Assembly: GCA_038501625.1 (NCBI GenBank)
Contig: JAZAYU010000052.1
Span: forward strand, 2,757,955-2,821,954
Source: Corbicula japonica
Taxonomy: Eukaryota; Mollusca; Bivalvia; Venerida; Cyrenidae
Direction of reading: 5' to 3'
DNA length: 64,000 nucleotides
Positions 1 to 11,906 of this stretch are shown in pieces. The position numbers were made by a program, and so were the translations under genes. The notes under the pieces were generated by a model. The model saw only the letters and a program-made list of their open reading frames with translations. It made no database searches and had not been told where the DNA came from. The first letter of the stretch is position 1; the number at the start of each line of letters is the position of its first letter.

Positions 1-1074
1 CTAAAAACGCTTGTGATGCCTTTAAGTCCTTGAAATTTCTTTTCAGGGGAAATAGATTTACTACTTTTAAACGACATTTTATTCTTTTCTGGATATTTTT
101 CTGCAGTCATCATGACACATTTAATTCGAACTATGTGTTGTTTACGTGTAACGATCCCACACAATTGTATATAATTAATAATTAATAAATGATACAAGCT
201 AAACATTTCACTTTCAAATAACAGCTCCCAAGACGGCAGCTAGTTATTAGTGTACTTAAAAAGCACTAGGCGCTCTGACCGTTCCCGACATTGACAACAA
301 CTATGTAATTTACGAGTCTCTAACAGATATTATCAATGTCCATTAGTACAGTACCGGATGATATTGGTCATAGAATCTTTATGGTATGCACCAATCCATA
401 ATTATTATTACAGCATGTTGTGTATGCACTTATGGAACAGCCAAACTCGGACACACAGAAATTAAAAATAATTATGACGTAATAGATCGATTTCGTTAAT
501 AAAACATCTCCATAATAGCTACTTTGTTTAATTCCTATAGATTGAAGTTAAATTGTTTCTTTTTATTACTTTGGTTTTGGCAACTCGAACTAGGGTTTAA
601 TAAACTATTTTGTTGGGACTAGTTTTTTTTACCGGTGCAACCGAATTAAACACGTGGCAATTTCAATTTACTGGGCAACAGAAAGAGGCAATCAATGAAA
701 ATTCATCGAGTTTGGAGGTTATGTGATAAATAAAATACAATATTCGAGTTCAATTCATATTAAAATAATTAAACTCGTCATCTTAATCAGTATTTAAATC
801 GAAAAAGGCTCGTTTTTAGATCACTCGTTTTATTAGTTCCGTATTGAATGAGCACTCCTGCTTTTGCCTCTATTATCTTTAATTAACGATTTTCACAGTT
901 CAATATCAGGTTTAATAATGAAGGCATCAAAAGATAAAATCCCGCAATGTTTAATGGGAGAAAGTATTCAACTTCCGTCATCAACAGTCGCTAATTACAA
1001 AACGTGCCTCTTATTAGAGTAATCGGTATCGATAAGTCTGTTTGATTTGAACTTAGGAAAATTCAGTGTTAGGA
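1..1074. other. Non-coding, no feature recognised
   Basis: AT-rich sequence up to the assembly gap. I see no convincing exon, no long open frame and no clear repeat. Extracellular exons of the downstream plus-strand SEFIR gene could lie here, inside the gap, or upstream of the window, but none could be identified. Confidence 0.5.
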
Positions 1075-1574
1075 NNNNNNNNNNNNNNNNNNNNNNNNNN
1101 NNNNNNNNNNNNNNNNNNNNNNNNNNNNNNNNNNNNNNNNNNNNNNNNNNNNNNNNNNNNNNNNNNNNNNNNNNNNNNNNNNNNNNNNNNNNNNNNNNNN
1201 NNNNNNNNNNNNNNNNNNNNNNNNNNNNNNNNNNNNNNNNNNNNNNNNNNNNNNNNNNNNNNNNNNNNNNNNNNNNNNNNNNNNNNNNNNNNNNNNNNNN
1301 NNNNNNNNNNNNNNNNNNNNNNNNNNNNNNNNNNNNNNNNNNNNNNNNNNNNNNNNNNNNNNNNNNNNNNNNNNNNNNNNNNNNNNNNNNNNNNNNNNNN
1401 NNNNNNNNNNNNNNNNNNNNNNNNNNNNNNNNNNNNNNNNNNNNNNNNNNNNNNNNNNNNNNNNNNNNNNNNNNNNNNNNNNNNNNNNNNNNNNNNNNNN
1501 NNNNNNNNNNNNNNNNNNNNNNNNNNNNNNNNNNNNNNNNNNNNNNNNNNNNNNNNNNNNNNNNNNNNNNNNNN
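1075..1574. other. Assembly gap (500 N)
   Basis: Exactly 500 consecutive N. The round length suggests a placeholder scaffold gap of unknown true size, not a measured one. Open frames called across it are artefacts. Confidence 0.99.
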
Positions 1575-2059
1575 GTCGTACTTAATAATTCGAGTTTCTG
1601 GAACGCTGCAACACAAAGTCAATATATTTACAACGACTTAACACAGATAGAAAAATGGGGTAATGCACAAAGTCGCTTAATACAACTTATTTTGCGATTT
1701 TAAAGTCGACTTCCTCGTCCATGAAGAAAACTAAGTCGATTTCTTTTTAATGCTTATGGATACAACGTCGACTTATTTTGTACGTTTTCGTTAAAATTGA
1801 ATACAATAAGACGAGGCCTAAAAACGCTTCCGTAGTTATCAAAAAAATATAAAGAATGATATGATAATCGGATCATGACGTAATAACAGAACTCGATTTG
1901 TCGTCTTAATCTGGTTATTACTGAATAACATAAGTGGACTTGTCGTCTTAAAATAAATCGACATAACTACATAATAACGTACTTTGTAAAAATTGCTATG
2001 TTGACTATGCTCATTGTTTACGGCTTTACGACTTGCTATAGGCGACATATAGACCCATA

Positions 2060-2545
2060 AATTCCAGAGTCATTGCCCCTGAATAACTCCAAAACTGACA
2101 ATTGTTAGCTTTTGACCTGCCTAGCCAAATAATTATTACAGAAAGAATGAATAAACATTCACCAAAATGTTAAAAGGATGTAAACTTGTGCACCTCCTAT
2201 TTTGCAAGGGCCATTACTCTTAATTACTCAGTTATTGACCCTGAAATAGCCTAAATGATGAAAATTTGCTTGTAAGTTGCATATCCAAAAACCTATTATG
2301 AATAGAATCATGGAACCTTCACCAAATTATTTATCAGGATGTGATAGTGTGCATCTACTATTTTGAAAGGGCTATTATTCGCAAGTTACTCGTTTATTGC
2401 CCCTGATATAGCCAAACAATGATGAAAATTGGCTTGTGACCTGCTTTGCCAAATAATTATTACAGATAGAATCTTTGAACCTTCACCAAAATGTTTTCCA
2501 GGATGAGACGTGTGCACCACCTATTTTTAATGACCATAGCTCACA
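2060..2545. repeat. Tandem array, about three ~160-bp units
   Basis: A block with the landmarks 'cattgcccctga', 'agccaaataattattacag', 'cttcaccaaa' and 'tgtgcaccacctatttt' recurs with diverged copies. The 'cctgaaatag/cctgatatag' landmark lies near 2075, 2238 and 2398, giving a period of about 160-163 bases. This looks like an internally repeated piece of a dispersed element rather than coding sequence. Confidence 0.7.
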
Positions 2546-2823
2546 ATTCAGCCATTATTATTTGTAGCACTGTCGTATATACTCCATTAGATATTCATAA
2601 TCATTGGTCTACGTGTACACATTCATGATGTCTATGCACAAGTTGAAGGTGGGCTTATCAACATTCGTCCGTGGTCTGTCCGTCCGTTAACAATATTTTG
2701 CCCCCGCTATTAGTCAGAAACTACAGGTTGGGTTTAAACCAATTTTGCTCAAATTGTGCCCCTGGTGCCGCAGTTTGTAGAATCCAAAACTGGATCACCT
2801 AGGGTCAAAAGGAAGGATTTTTG

Positions 2824-2987
2824 TTAACCCTTTCCTGTATAGACACACCTTTATTGCTAGGGCGAACAGTTTAGATCCAGATCAGCCGGCACATCCATGC
2901 CGTCCAGACGGCACGGATGTGCTGGCTGATCTGGATCTACACGGTCGCACATGCGTAAAAATGCGTATATATCAAGGAAATGGTTAA
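2824..2987. repeat. MITE copy, AACCCTTT...AGATCCAGATCAG family
   Basis: Begins ttaacccttt and ends ggttaa. Between about 2873 and 2938 lies a near-perfect palindrome: gatccagatcagccggcaca on the left pairs with tgtgctggctgatctggatc on the right around a two-base centre. This family recurs many times between 23.9 and 37.5 kb. Confidence 0.7.
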
Positions 2988-3247
2988 AATGCTTACTAGA
3001 ACTATGTGGATAAGATGACATAGCAGACGTCGACATGACATATTTTAAAATATTGTTGCACTAACTAATGTCATAAAGATTAGTTTACGTAGACAACCGG
3101 TACAGTTAATTTTCTTTTGTTATCATGACTAGTCGACTTACCTTAAGACGATTTAATCAAAACATCAGGGTGTACCATATACGTTTCCATACAAACACGT
3201 TCTAATAATTACATTTGGCCAGTATAGGAACAAACAATCTTTAAGAG

Positions 3248-3539
3248 GTTGTTGTTGCAAACTCTCGTTTATATCTTCTCGAAAGATTTCATTGTCGTTA
3301 TAATTATATTAAACTTCCTGATGAAGAAAACAAGTTATGTCGAACACTAGCATTGCGAAAAGTTTATTTTTCTGACTTTGGAAAATCTGAAGAAAAACTT
3401 CTATTACATAACATTTTTTCAGATCTTGATGAAGAAATTCAACGAAAGATGGAAGATGCTCATTCCTTTGGTGCCTTCATGATATTTGGGGTCATTTGTA
3501 TACTTGTTATAACTCTTATTGTCGTCACTATAATCATAG
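3248..3539 (+). CDS. Transmembrane exon of a SEFIR/IL-17-receptor-like gene
   Basis: This is an internal exon. The reading frame is open from 3245 and runs to a splice donor after 3539 (ATCATAG|GTACGT). The encoded segment has a charged, probably extracellular part (SDFGKSEEKLLLHN, SDLDEEIQRKMEDAHSF), then one strong hydrophobic stretch (FMIFGVICILVITLIVVTII). That is the layout expected just before the cytoplasmic part of a type I receptor. The 3' boundary is well supported, because it leaves a codon split after its first base, which is what the SEFIR exon starting at 8215 needs (G|AA). The 5' boundary is uncertain: AG dinucleotides ending at 3247, 3326 and 3350 are all possible acceptors. 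No upstream extracellular exon was found. Seen: hydrophobic segment and phase. Inferred: membership of one gene with 8215-8939. Confidence 0.55.
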
Positions 3540-5369
3540 GTACGTGTATATACATGTAGCTGCAATTCTGTCACTGTAAGAGTTTTGCTACGTCTGGCAC
3601 GTAACGCATACTGTTCCGTTATCCTTACTACAGATGCTGTTTAGCAAGTCTATAGACGACGTAACAGATGCAAATCGGACTGTGTTTCCCTTAATGGAGT
3701 CCTGCAAACATTATCATGTTACGTTGAATACAAATGTATTGCGTTCCTGAAATACAATTAAAATAGAAAAAAAATATATAATGATGATACTGCTATTTTC
3801 AGCAGATCTTTCTCCAGTTTTATCACGATTATCCCCATTTATATCGCGAGCTGACTAGTAATATGATCTCAGAAAAAGATTTATTTTTACTTAGTCGTCA
3901 ATTATTTTATTTACACTTAGGCCAACTTCTTCGTCTGAAAACGTTTTTTATTGCAAATATCTTATTCCAGGAAATATTCAGATATTTAATTAACTTTTCA
4001 TGGTTCGCAATTTACTACATCTACTGTGAATCCAATAATTTTCTTGGGTATTCAATTTATTACATTTCGTGGTTTTCGAAGTAAGGGCATTTTCGCAGGT
4101 GGATAAATCCTTGGATTTTGAGTTTCTTAAAATACTTCATTGCAATTCGATATTTCGTTGGGGATATTGATTCGTAGATCGAAACTTTGTATCCCGCGAA
4201 TAGTTATGAATTCACAGTCACTGTTTTCAACAGTCATTCATTAGTTAGTTATACATTTCAGCTGCTCAGCGACTTGCAGAACCCTATCGAAAATACTGCA
4301 AACCGTTATTTCAGCATTGTCGCCGAGGTAAGTTCACGTGAACACGTCGCTTTTACAGAATGTGGTTTATGGCCCATGACAATATTGTGAACTCAGATCA
4401 GTCTAAGCATCCACGCAATGTTGATCAGGGTCTATATCGTTTGCAATTCAGCCGGAGAAGCGTAATACACTTAATCACTGTTCTTACTTCATCGATTTTA
4501 TATAAAAGCTTATTATTTCTTTACTTGGCTTACTGAAACATAACAAAGGTACATCATTTTATTTTATTTTCGTGAAATTACCATTAAAATCCCCTAATGC
4601 ATTCGTAAGCCAAGAGCATTTAATTTAGATTGGGCTCAAATCAAAGGTCACAAAATCGACTTTTTTATAAAATAAGCTTTAGTACAGATGATAAACGGAA
4701 ATGCGCTATAACATTGCATAGAATTGTTCAAAATTACTTTAGAATCTTTATTTTAAATAGGTGATACTAATTTACGTTAACGGAAAATAATTTACGCTTA
4801 CCGCAATTAAAGATGTTGTGACTTGATTTTACACTTACCTTGATTAAATGCCAGAGGTTTTCTAAAGCATGTAGGGATGATGATGGTTATTTCATAAAAA
4901 AGAAGAGTAAAGGATGTATCTTATCATGTTTCAAGTAAGAAGAGTCATACTCCGAATCCCGCTGAGAAATTAAAATAATATGACCGATATAGTTTGAAAC
5001 TTGGTTAAGTGTAGAAAACAGTTTAGATCACTTTTTGGAGAGTATAAATTCGCCCTTTAATCCGATCTACACTGATCGCAAAGACAATAAGACCCATTTT
5101 TTCATTGTGCGCCACAATTTATGTGTTTTCTCAAAGAAAGACATGCCTCGTAAATCAACATAAAGATCGTCCACATTTCTTGTTAACGACATGCTTTTAA
5201 ATTCTGTCTACTAAGCATTTTGTTAAAATCAATCGGCTTTAATCTTGAAATTTTCTCAGAGATTTAAACTTTAAATATCTCATTTGAGACTCTTGTATAA
5301 CAAGACAATTATTATCGTTGCCTTTATTTTATAAGAAAAAACAATCATTAAATGATTACTCATATAGAA

Positions 5370-5516
5370 CCAGGACCAATGATGATAAAACTGAGATTGG
5401 AGACTAGGCTCAGATCTAAAGCATATGTTTGGCTGAAAAAGACACAAGTGTGCATTTCAGGCAATCAGCTGCATGAGAATTGAGACTGGTCTTTATTCTC
5501 TGTTGCATAATCATGT
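5370..5516. repeat. Foldback MITE, GAGACTGGTCTC family
   Basis: The left part carries 'ctgagattggagactaggctcagatct' landmarks and the right part carries 'gagaattgagactggtcttt', with an inverted arrangement around the middle. It is the same family as 5850-5990, 26981-27121 and 37945-38064. In those copies both ends also read '...atcataaatct...' and '...agtttatgatct...'. Confidence 0.55.
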
Positions 5517-5849
5517 GCACTGTATTCTGATATGTCGTCGAAAGTTGCACACATATCACGTTGTAAAGAGCTAGAGCAAATTCAGAAGGTTACAAAATAA
5601 AAATAATTCATATTCAACAATAACCATTTTTCTTATTAAAGCAAAATGATAATTTTAAAGTAATTTAAAAAAGAAAAAATGAATTTTATTGCTTTAGTTC
5701 GAAATGTCGATGCCCCATCAATGGTTTCAGTGATCACCCAACGTGTTTCATACTTTTGGTTGAGATTGCGCTTCCGTAAATAACTTACAATAAATAATTA
5801 TCGTGGATAGGTAAAGAGGTATATAAATGACTTGATCTAGGTACATTGG

Positions 5850-5990
5850 ATTATGATACCAGAAAACGAAAACCAGTCTCAGATCTCAAGCTTCCCAGTA
5901 GTCTGTTCTGAGACTGTGCTTAATTTCGACCAATCGGATTGTTGAGATCTGAGACGGGTCTCTATTCCTAGTTGTATAACATTGGAGCCA
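5850..5990. repeat. Foldback MITE, GAGACTGGTCTC family
   Basis: Left half 'aaccagtctcagatctcaagc' and right half 'gttgagatctgagacgggtctc' are inverted versions of one another. It is a second copy within 500 bases of the copy at 5370-5516. No coding capacity is seen. Confidence 0.55.
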
Positions 5991-6220
5991 AAATTCTCAG
6001 AATTTTGAGGAAACCGAGTCGCGCAATCTCGTTACACATATCAGAAACGTCCCAGACAGTAAAGGCTTTTGGAATTATCATAAAAGATTCTCAGACGATG
6101 GCATATGGCAACTAAAAAATGTTCCCATGGGTCACTTAAGTTTTTTCAGCTAAGAAAAAAACTGAATGATCTACCTATTATGTTCATTGGAAAACATTTG
6201 CTGCTCAACACGATTCAAAT

Positions 6221-6363
6221 TGTTATATGTTTAAATCAACCATTGCTATATGTAAAATCATTTATTGTTATATGTTTATATCAATCACTGTTATACGTTT
6301 AAAATCAATCATTATTATATTTTTTAAATCAATCATCGTTATATGTTATAAATCAATCATTAT
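6221..6363. repeat. AT-rich minisatellite, ~30-bp unit
   Basis: About five imperfect units of the type 'ttatatgtttaaatcaatcat' follow one another. Copies differ by a few substitutions and small indels. Short open frames across it are by-products. Confidence 0.65.
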
Positions 6364-6405
6364 GAAAACAAACGGGATTGAGACTGGAAAAAATATATGT
6401 CTACT

Positions 6406-7596
6406 AATATTATATAGTTATTTGGTTTCTTGACAGGGAATGTGAGGATATATTGCCGGCAATATATCCTCAAATACCCTTTCAAGGAACCAAATAATTG
6501 TTCTATTATACTGCAAAGACTTTTTCATACAAAATTAATAAGAAAATATTGATTTTTCATCTATTTCGCTTATTTAATGCCGCACGGCTTAATCTCCCTC
6601 TGAGAACCTCAATAATTACATGTCTGACGTCATTAATTTACCTGCATGACGTCACTTCTATAGAAATTGAATGGATTATCGATTTGATATTTATTTACAA
6701 AATTTGAGAATAATCTGATCGTTTTCAACGTTAAAAACATAACACAAATATTTTCTGTAACAGTTTTAGTAATCCCTAAGCATACCGCTTGATAATTTAC
6801 AAAATCGGCTTCAAATTATGCATTTTTCCGGAAATTGAAAACAAAATGGCGGACGACACCAAAAGGTGGGAGGCCAGAGGGGGAAATTAAGGCACGTGCG
6901 TTCATATCTACGGCCGAGCCGTGAATACGGATATACATCAACGTCAAATTATCCAATCAAATTCAAGCAAATTTCTTTGCAGTATAATAAAATATTTTAT
7001 ACCGCTGATGTATATCCGTATTTACGGATCGGCCGTAGATATGAACTGCACGTGCCTTAATTTCCCCGTCTGGCCTCCCACCTTTTGGTGTCGTCCGCCA
7101 TTTTGTTTTGAATTTCCGTAAAAATGCATAATTTGAAGCCGATCTTGTAAATTATAAAGCGGTAAGCTTAGGGATTACTAAAATTGTTACAGAAAATATT
7201 TCTTTTATGTTTTTAACGTTGAAAACGATCAGATTATTCTCAATTTTTGAGAATAAAAATCAAATTGATAGTCCATTCAATTTCTATAGAAGTGACGTCA
7301 TGCAGGTAAATTAATGACGTTAGACATGTAATTATTGAGGTTCTCAGAGGGGAAATAAGCCGTTCGGCATTAAATAAGCGAAATAATCGAAAAATCGATG
7401 TTTTCTTATTAATTTTGTATGAAAAAGTCTTTGCAGTATAATAAAACAATTATTTGGTTCCTTGAAAGGGTATGTGAGGATATATTGCCGGTCTGGGTGT
7501 CATATTATCCCTCGCCTGCGGCTCGGGTAATATGACACCCAGACCGGCAATATATCCTCACATTCCCTGTCAAGAAACCAAATAACTATATAATAT
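6406..7596. mobile_element. 1.2-kb giant hairpin (foldback element)
   Basis: The whole interval reads as an imperfect palindrome. The outer ends are aatattatatagttatttgg and its complement. Inside them are matching arms of roughly 560 bases, with landmarks such as ttcttgacaggg, 'gacgtcat', 'gcaaagactttttcat' and 'cacgtgc' in mirrored order, around a short centre near 6950-7000. Both arms contain TGACGTCA-type palindromes. The right arm carries an extra hairpin (7488-7546) that the left arm lacks. No transposase is encoded, so it is a non-autonomous element. Confidence 0.85.
7488..7546. repeat. Secondary perfect-like hairpin in the right arm
   Basis: ccggtctgggtgtcatatta is followed by a GC-rich loop (tccctcgcctgcggctcggg) and then taatatgacacccagaccgg. 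The stem is 20 bases and essentially perfect. The equivalent place in the left arm, around 6460, has only ttgccggcaa. Confidence 0.85.
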
Positions 7597-8214
7597 TCTG
7601 TGTACCTGTCGTTGTAGGAGCGAGTGGTATAAATAATATTGGCGAAGAACACATTCCCCTGCGTGTGAATACTGCAGCAGGTAAACTTTGTCTTGTTATG
7701 GCTGGTCATGGACACATAAATATATCCATGGAACTATAGTATGGATATTTGTTTAAACATTATTGTTGGCCTCACTTTTGATAAGCTCCTACATGGTTTT
7801 AACTAATATTAATTTATATTCTGCAAAACATATTTAATCATTTATTATGTAAAGAACATTTTAAATAGAACCTGTGCAAACTAAAATAAATAGTGGATTT
7901 TAAAAATGAGAAGAAAACTGGTTTCCATGGAACCTAAATCAATTTTAATGATATCCCTTGTATATATAGGGTATTCAATTTAATGAAAGTCTATTCAATA
8001 AGAAACGACGTTATAAACTTGAGAAGCCGACATTGTTTATTAAAAATGTTGCGCTAAAATTAGCATCATGTAAAATATATAACAAATCGCATATAAAGTG
8101 ATGAGAAAAAAAAGTTTTATCTTTTTCCAAAAACAACTTAAATATAAAAATAATATAACCAAATGCGCATTTTCCGTGACGCGCCCCATTTTGACAAAAT
8201 TTCATATATTTCAG

Positions 8215-8939
8215 AAAACACTCAATCAGTAGCAGGCCCAAGTATTTTAACTCCTAACTCTAGAACAAAGGCGAATATGGAGAAATTCAACAACGACCAA
8301 GCATCCTCCCAAGATATATACGAGGCGTGGAAACTCAAATACGGCAAACATATCCGCAAAAGCATTACCATGGCTGTCCTGGAAGATCTGGACCCACTTT
8401 ATAAAAAGCGCATACTATTTCTACCCATTCCATTTGACCACTTCAGTCGGGACGTGACCAATATATTAAAGCGTGTTTTCACCAAAGAAGGTGGAATGTT
8501 TACCCAGTGTTGTTTTGATAGAGACGTGTATTCAAAATACATGACAGGAGACAGATATATGTGGACAGAACATCTGCTAGGGGACCATGATAAAATCTTG
8601 ATATTTCTGTGTTTCACATCCTTAACTAGTGAAATTAAACACGATCCTTTAGTTCGAAACATCTTAAATAACCTACTTTTATCAAGAGTAAAATCTCTCC
8701 GCTTGTGCCAGGTGGTGTTTTTGCATCTCTTAGACAACAGTGACAATATACAAAGAAATTACAGTGGTGAACACTTCCATATAAGCAGTGAAAACGACTA
8801 TTTTAAATTTGTGGATCGTGTGTTAGGTTATTGTGGTCGGAATTCTGACGATCATTCAGAGCTTAAGTTGAAAATATCCTCCAGTAAAGCTTCTAAGCAC
8901 TTTTTACATTTTATTGGAATCAATAAAAAGGTGTCGTGA
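8215..8939 (+). CDS. SEFIR-domain (IL-17-receptor-like) cytoplasmic exon
   Basis: This terminal exon begins after an AG acceptor (TATTTCAG) and ends at a TGA at 8937-8939. It encodes about 241 residues. The core starts with a hydrophobic beta-strand-like segment (KKRILFLPIPFDHFSRDV). An amphipathic helix-like stretch follows (TNILKRVFTKEGGMF), then CCFDRDVYSKY and WTEHLLGDHDKILIFLCFTS. This strand-helix-strand order, with an acidic 'DHDKILIFLC' strand before the conserved serine, is the pattern of SEFIR domains, the cytoplasmic signalling domain of IL-17 receptors related to TIR. In the family, SEFIR recruits the adaptor Act1/CIKS. The splice phase matches the transmembrane exon ending at 3539. 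The domain call is from motif shape only; a divergent TIR domain is the main alternative. Confidence 0.6.
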
Positions 8940-10195
8940 TATAGTTTTGGGTTGTTATTGTTTCTGATATGTTTTGTAAAGGAATCATCCAAGACGTTTT
9001 CTTGGTTGTTATTATTGAAATTGTCAACTCATGTCCTATTTGAAAAGATGGCATGCACTATAATACATATATAAATTTACAAATTACGAAGAAAACTTAT
9101 AGGAAATTTATTTTAAAATACGTACGTGTGTTCTGTTTTTTGTAATTTGAGGTTCGGGAGAGAAATCATAAGCTGTAAGCAATTAAATGGTTATAAATGA
9201 AGAAGACTGAATGTCGGCGGCTTATCGAGAATTCCTTATAGTGAAGGCAACAGAATATTTATCTTAACATTCTCCCACCTTTGTATCTCGTACAAAAATT
9301 TAGAACAAGTTTCTATTGAATGCTTAAGTTTTGTCTGCGCTTGGCAAAGGCGAATAACACATTTATTTAACATAAATTCTTCTAAAAGATTTTTATATGT
9401 CAAAACACTTGTTTTGGACAAATTGTACGCTCTTTAATTTTGCTGAACAGACAAAATGCATAAACAACTTATTATTTATTACCTGAAGTGTTTGGTGTAT
9501 TGGCGGTTGCTCTGTATGTAACAATAACTAGGCTATGAAGTCAACTTAAACTGTCAACTTGAACCTACGTGAAACCTTGCGTTAAGGTTATTTAATTATC
9601 ATGATGCTACTTAACATCAGTAGCTTTATTAGCTTTTGTGATGAACATAAGGCCCCTACTAACAATGTAAAGGAATGTAATTCACTGCTGCTAAATAGCT
9701 CATTAGACTCTTTGTTTGGTCATTATGTCACGTTTGTTCCATGGATATTCGCTTCAAACGTCCTTATATAAGAAATCTTTTCAGAAATCTGTGACCAAAT
9801 TGAATAAAACGGCCGGCAATCTAATTTATATGTGTTCCAATCAACCCTACAGTAATGTAGACATGGACTAACCTTTCACGGCATAACATATTTTATCTAC
9901 GTAGTTGTCAACCATGTTTGCTTTTTACTAGAAATAATAGCAACAAAGCCATTTTACTTTCTCGACCAGGTCGACCAAAATAATATAGAAGCGAGCATTC
10001 AATAGCAAATCATAAATTATCATTAGTTTAACCATAAACATCATTCAGCACAAAACGTGAAACAATTAAAGCACATTTTCAGTCCAAATTATCCATAAAA
10101 TATTGCTTACATTGAATACAATGTCACTGATAATAGAATGACGTCAGACAAACGTCGTAGCCTAACTCCCTGCTTTCGAGTGGCTTTATAAAAAA
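8940..10195. other. 3' flank of SEFIR exon, no gene seen
   Basis: AT-rich sequence. The first few hundred bases are probably 3' untranslated region of the SEFIR gene. No splice-bounded coding segment or RNA gene is recognised. Confidence 0.5.
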
Positions 10196-10201
10196 AAATC
10201 A

Positions 10202-10360
10202 GGGCTTCCTCGGGTTCTCACTTTCTTTAATTGTTTGTGGCGTCCATATTGAAATTGATTATTGTAATACCATGTTCTCTTTTCCTCTCTACTGTTTGGC
10301 TGTGTGGGGAGGCTGTGTCTGCTGGATGTGGCCATCCCCGATATGCATATTTCACTTTTT
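10202..10360 (+). repeat. Dispersed repeat, GATATGCATATTTCAC family
   Basis: Carries the ordered landmarks 'gggttctcactttcttta', 'tgtttgtggcgtcc', 'ccatgttctcttttcctct', 'ggctgtgtggggaggctgtg' and the terminal 'gatatgcatatttcac'. The same order occurs at 11703-11906, 45125-45321, 46300-46487, 53525-53690 and, inverted, at 48404-48480. No open frame is conserved between copies, so it is probably a SINE-like or truncated element. Confidence 0.75.
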
Positions 10361-11702
10361 TATAGACTCTCTCGCAGTACAAATGTTTTATTTTTCTTTT
10401 GATAAACTTTCAAATGAGTAGTATGCATACGACATTATACAACTGTCTTAAAGTGATTGCTTATTGAGGCCAGATTGAGAATATAGCGAGGGCGAGGGGC
10501 TTCAAGAAAATATTCCGTCAACGTGGGCAGGGCTTAAGAGTGTTATCAGTCAATAACTCAATATCAGGTATTCGCTGTCAACACAATTTTAATACAGTTG
10601 CATTGCTAAATTTCATCCTAAAATACAGGGGGTAATTTAAATTTACAAAGCTGACACGATCCATCTTATTTACTATGTGATTCGACACATTGAATCTAGT
10701 CACCATTAGGAGAAAGATGTAAAAGCGGCTCGGTAAGCTCATTTTGGATAATAGCAATATATCTCGTTATCACAAGGAATGCACACTGTTTAAAAAAACT
10801 TTTCATTAAACGTGGTGAAGGTACGTCCAAGAAAATTAATGTTTAAATGACACAGTGTAAGAATTTGCACTTGCTTGAGTGCGCTGGATATATAGAATGA
10901 TAGTTTTTAATTATGGCTTCCAATACAAATAAAAACTTTAAAAAGAATATGGCTTATTGTACCGCTGTCTATTCAGGTTTAAAGTAATGGTTATGCCCTT
11001 CTCATTCCTATAAGCTCTTCTGGAAAGCTAAAACTTGTTTAACAGAAGCAAGTAAGAGAGATTTGCATTTTACGACATTAGTGTAAAAATGTAGTTAACA
11101 TTTATATGCAGATGTTTTTGCTTTTTGTTGGAAGGTATATTGGAGTTGTTTATCGATAACACTGTTAATTTAGCGGACATAAATGTTTGAAATAAATCAT
11201 AATGACAGATTGCTAAAGATACCATTATTAAGTAACAATTCCCAAGACGACATCTTGAAAGTGTCTAAATAAAAAGAAGATCTTTGACTACTTCCGACTT
11301 TGACATTAACGGTGTTATTTATGGGTCTATAACTGATGTCATTAATATCCATTAGTTCCGCGTTTTGCCGGTGTGGGCGGCGTGTAGTGTGGTAAAACTT
11401 CGTAAAAATCCAGCAACAACAACTGTGATATCTAGTATGACTTCATCGTATGACTCTCAGAAGTGTCGAAGTCAAATTTAAGATGAATTCGAGACGAACT
11501 GATAAAGAATCATAATGAAAATAATGACTGGGTATTTATTCAGCTCATTCTGACCAATGATACTTACCATGATGTATTTCATTTCAACACATATCGTTAT
11601 TACTTGTCAATTAACGCTGAAAACTTTTTAAGTACAAACTAACAGAAGACCCATTGCTTCGGACATTAATGAGCCCTGGATAATTTTAATATCTTCAACC
11701 CT
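10361..11702. other. Non-coding, no feature recognised
   Basis: Unique-looking AT-rich sequence between two copies of the same dispersed repeat. No gene, RNA or clear repeat is seen. Confidence 0.45.
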
Positions 11703-11906
11703 CAGTGGCTATTTGTTTTGCCACTGACCGTTCCAAGGCGGTAACTCCAAGGGTTCTCTAGGTTGTTAATTGTTTGTGGCGTCTTGTTTGAATTGACATA
11801 CTTATAACAACATGCTCTCTTTTCCTCTTTTCTTTTTAGCTGCGTGGGAAGGCTGTGTTTTGTGAGTGTGACAATTCCTGATATGCATATTTCACTGTTT
11901 TTTCCC
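11703..11906 (+). repeat. Dispersed repeat, GATATGCATATTTCAC family
   Basis: A longer 5' end than the copy at 10202, with 'tttgccactgaccgttccaa' and 'ggcggtaactcc', then the shared body ending 'gatatgcatatttcactg'. The open frame on the opposite strand is a shadow of the repeat. Confidence 0.75.

Larger units (their letters stand above)
3540..8214 (+). other. Proposed 4.7-kb intron of the SEFIR gene
   Basis: The donor GTACGT at 3540 and the acceptor TATTTCAG ending at 8214 have matching phase (1). The intron contains two copies of the GAGACTGGTCTC foldback repeat (about 5370-5516 and 5850-5990), an AT-rich minisatellite (6221-6363) and the 1.2-kb giant hairpin (6406-7596). Further small exons cannot be excluded. 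Open frames at 3863-4084 and 4187-4390 show no recognisable domain. Confidence 0.45.

Noticed and set aside
1047..1703. Open frames spanning the N run
   Set aside because: They are open only because N is not a stop; there is no coding evidence.
8399..8746. 115-codon minus-strand frame
   Set aside because: It is the antisense shadow of the SEFIR exon.
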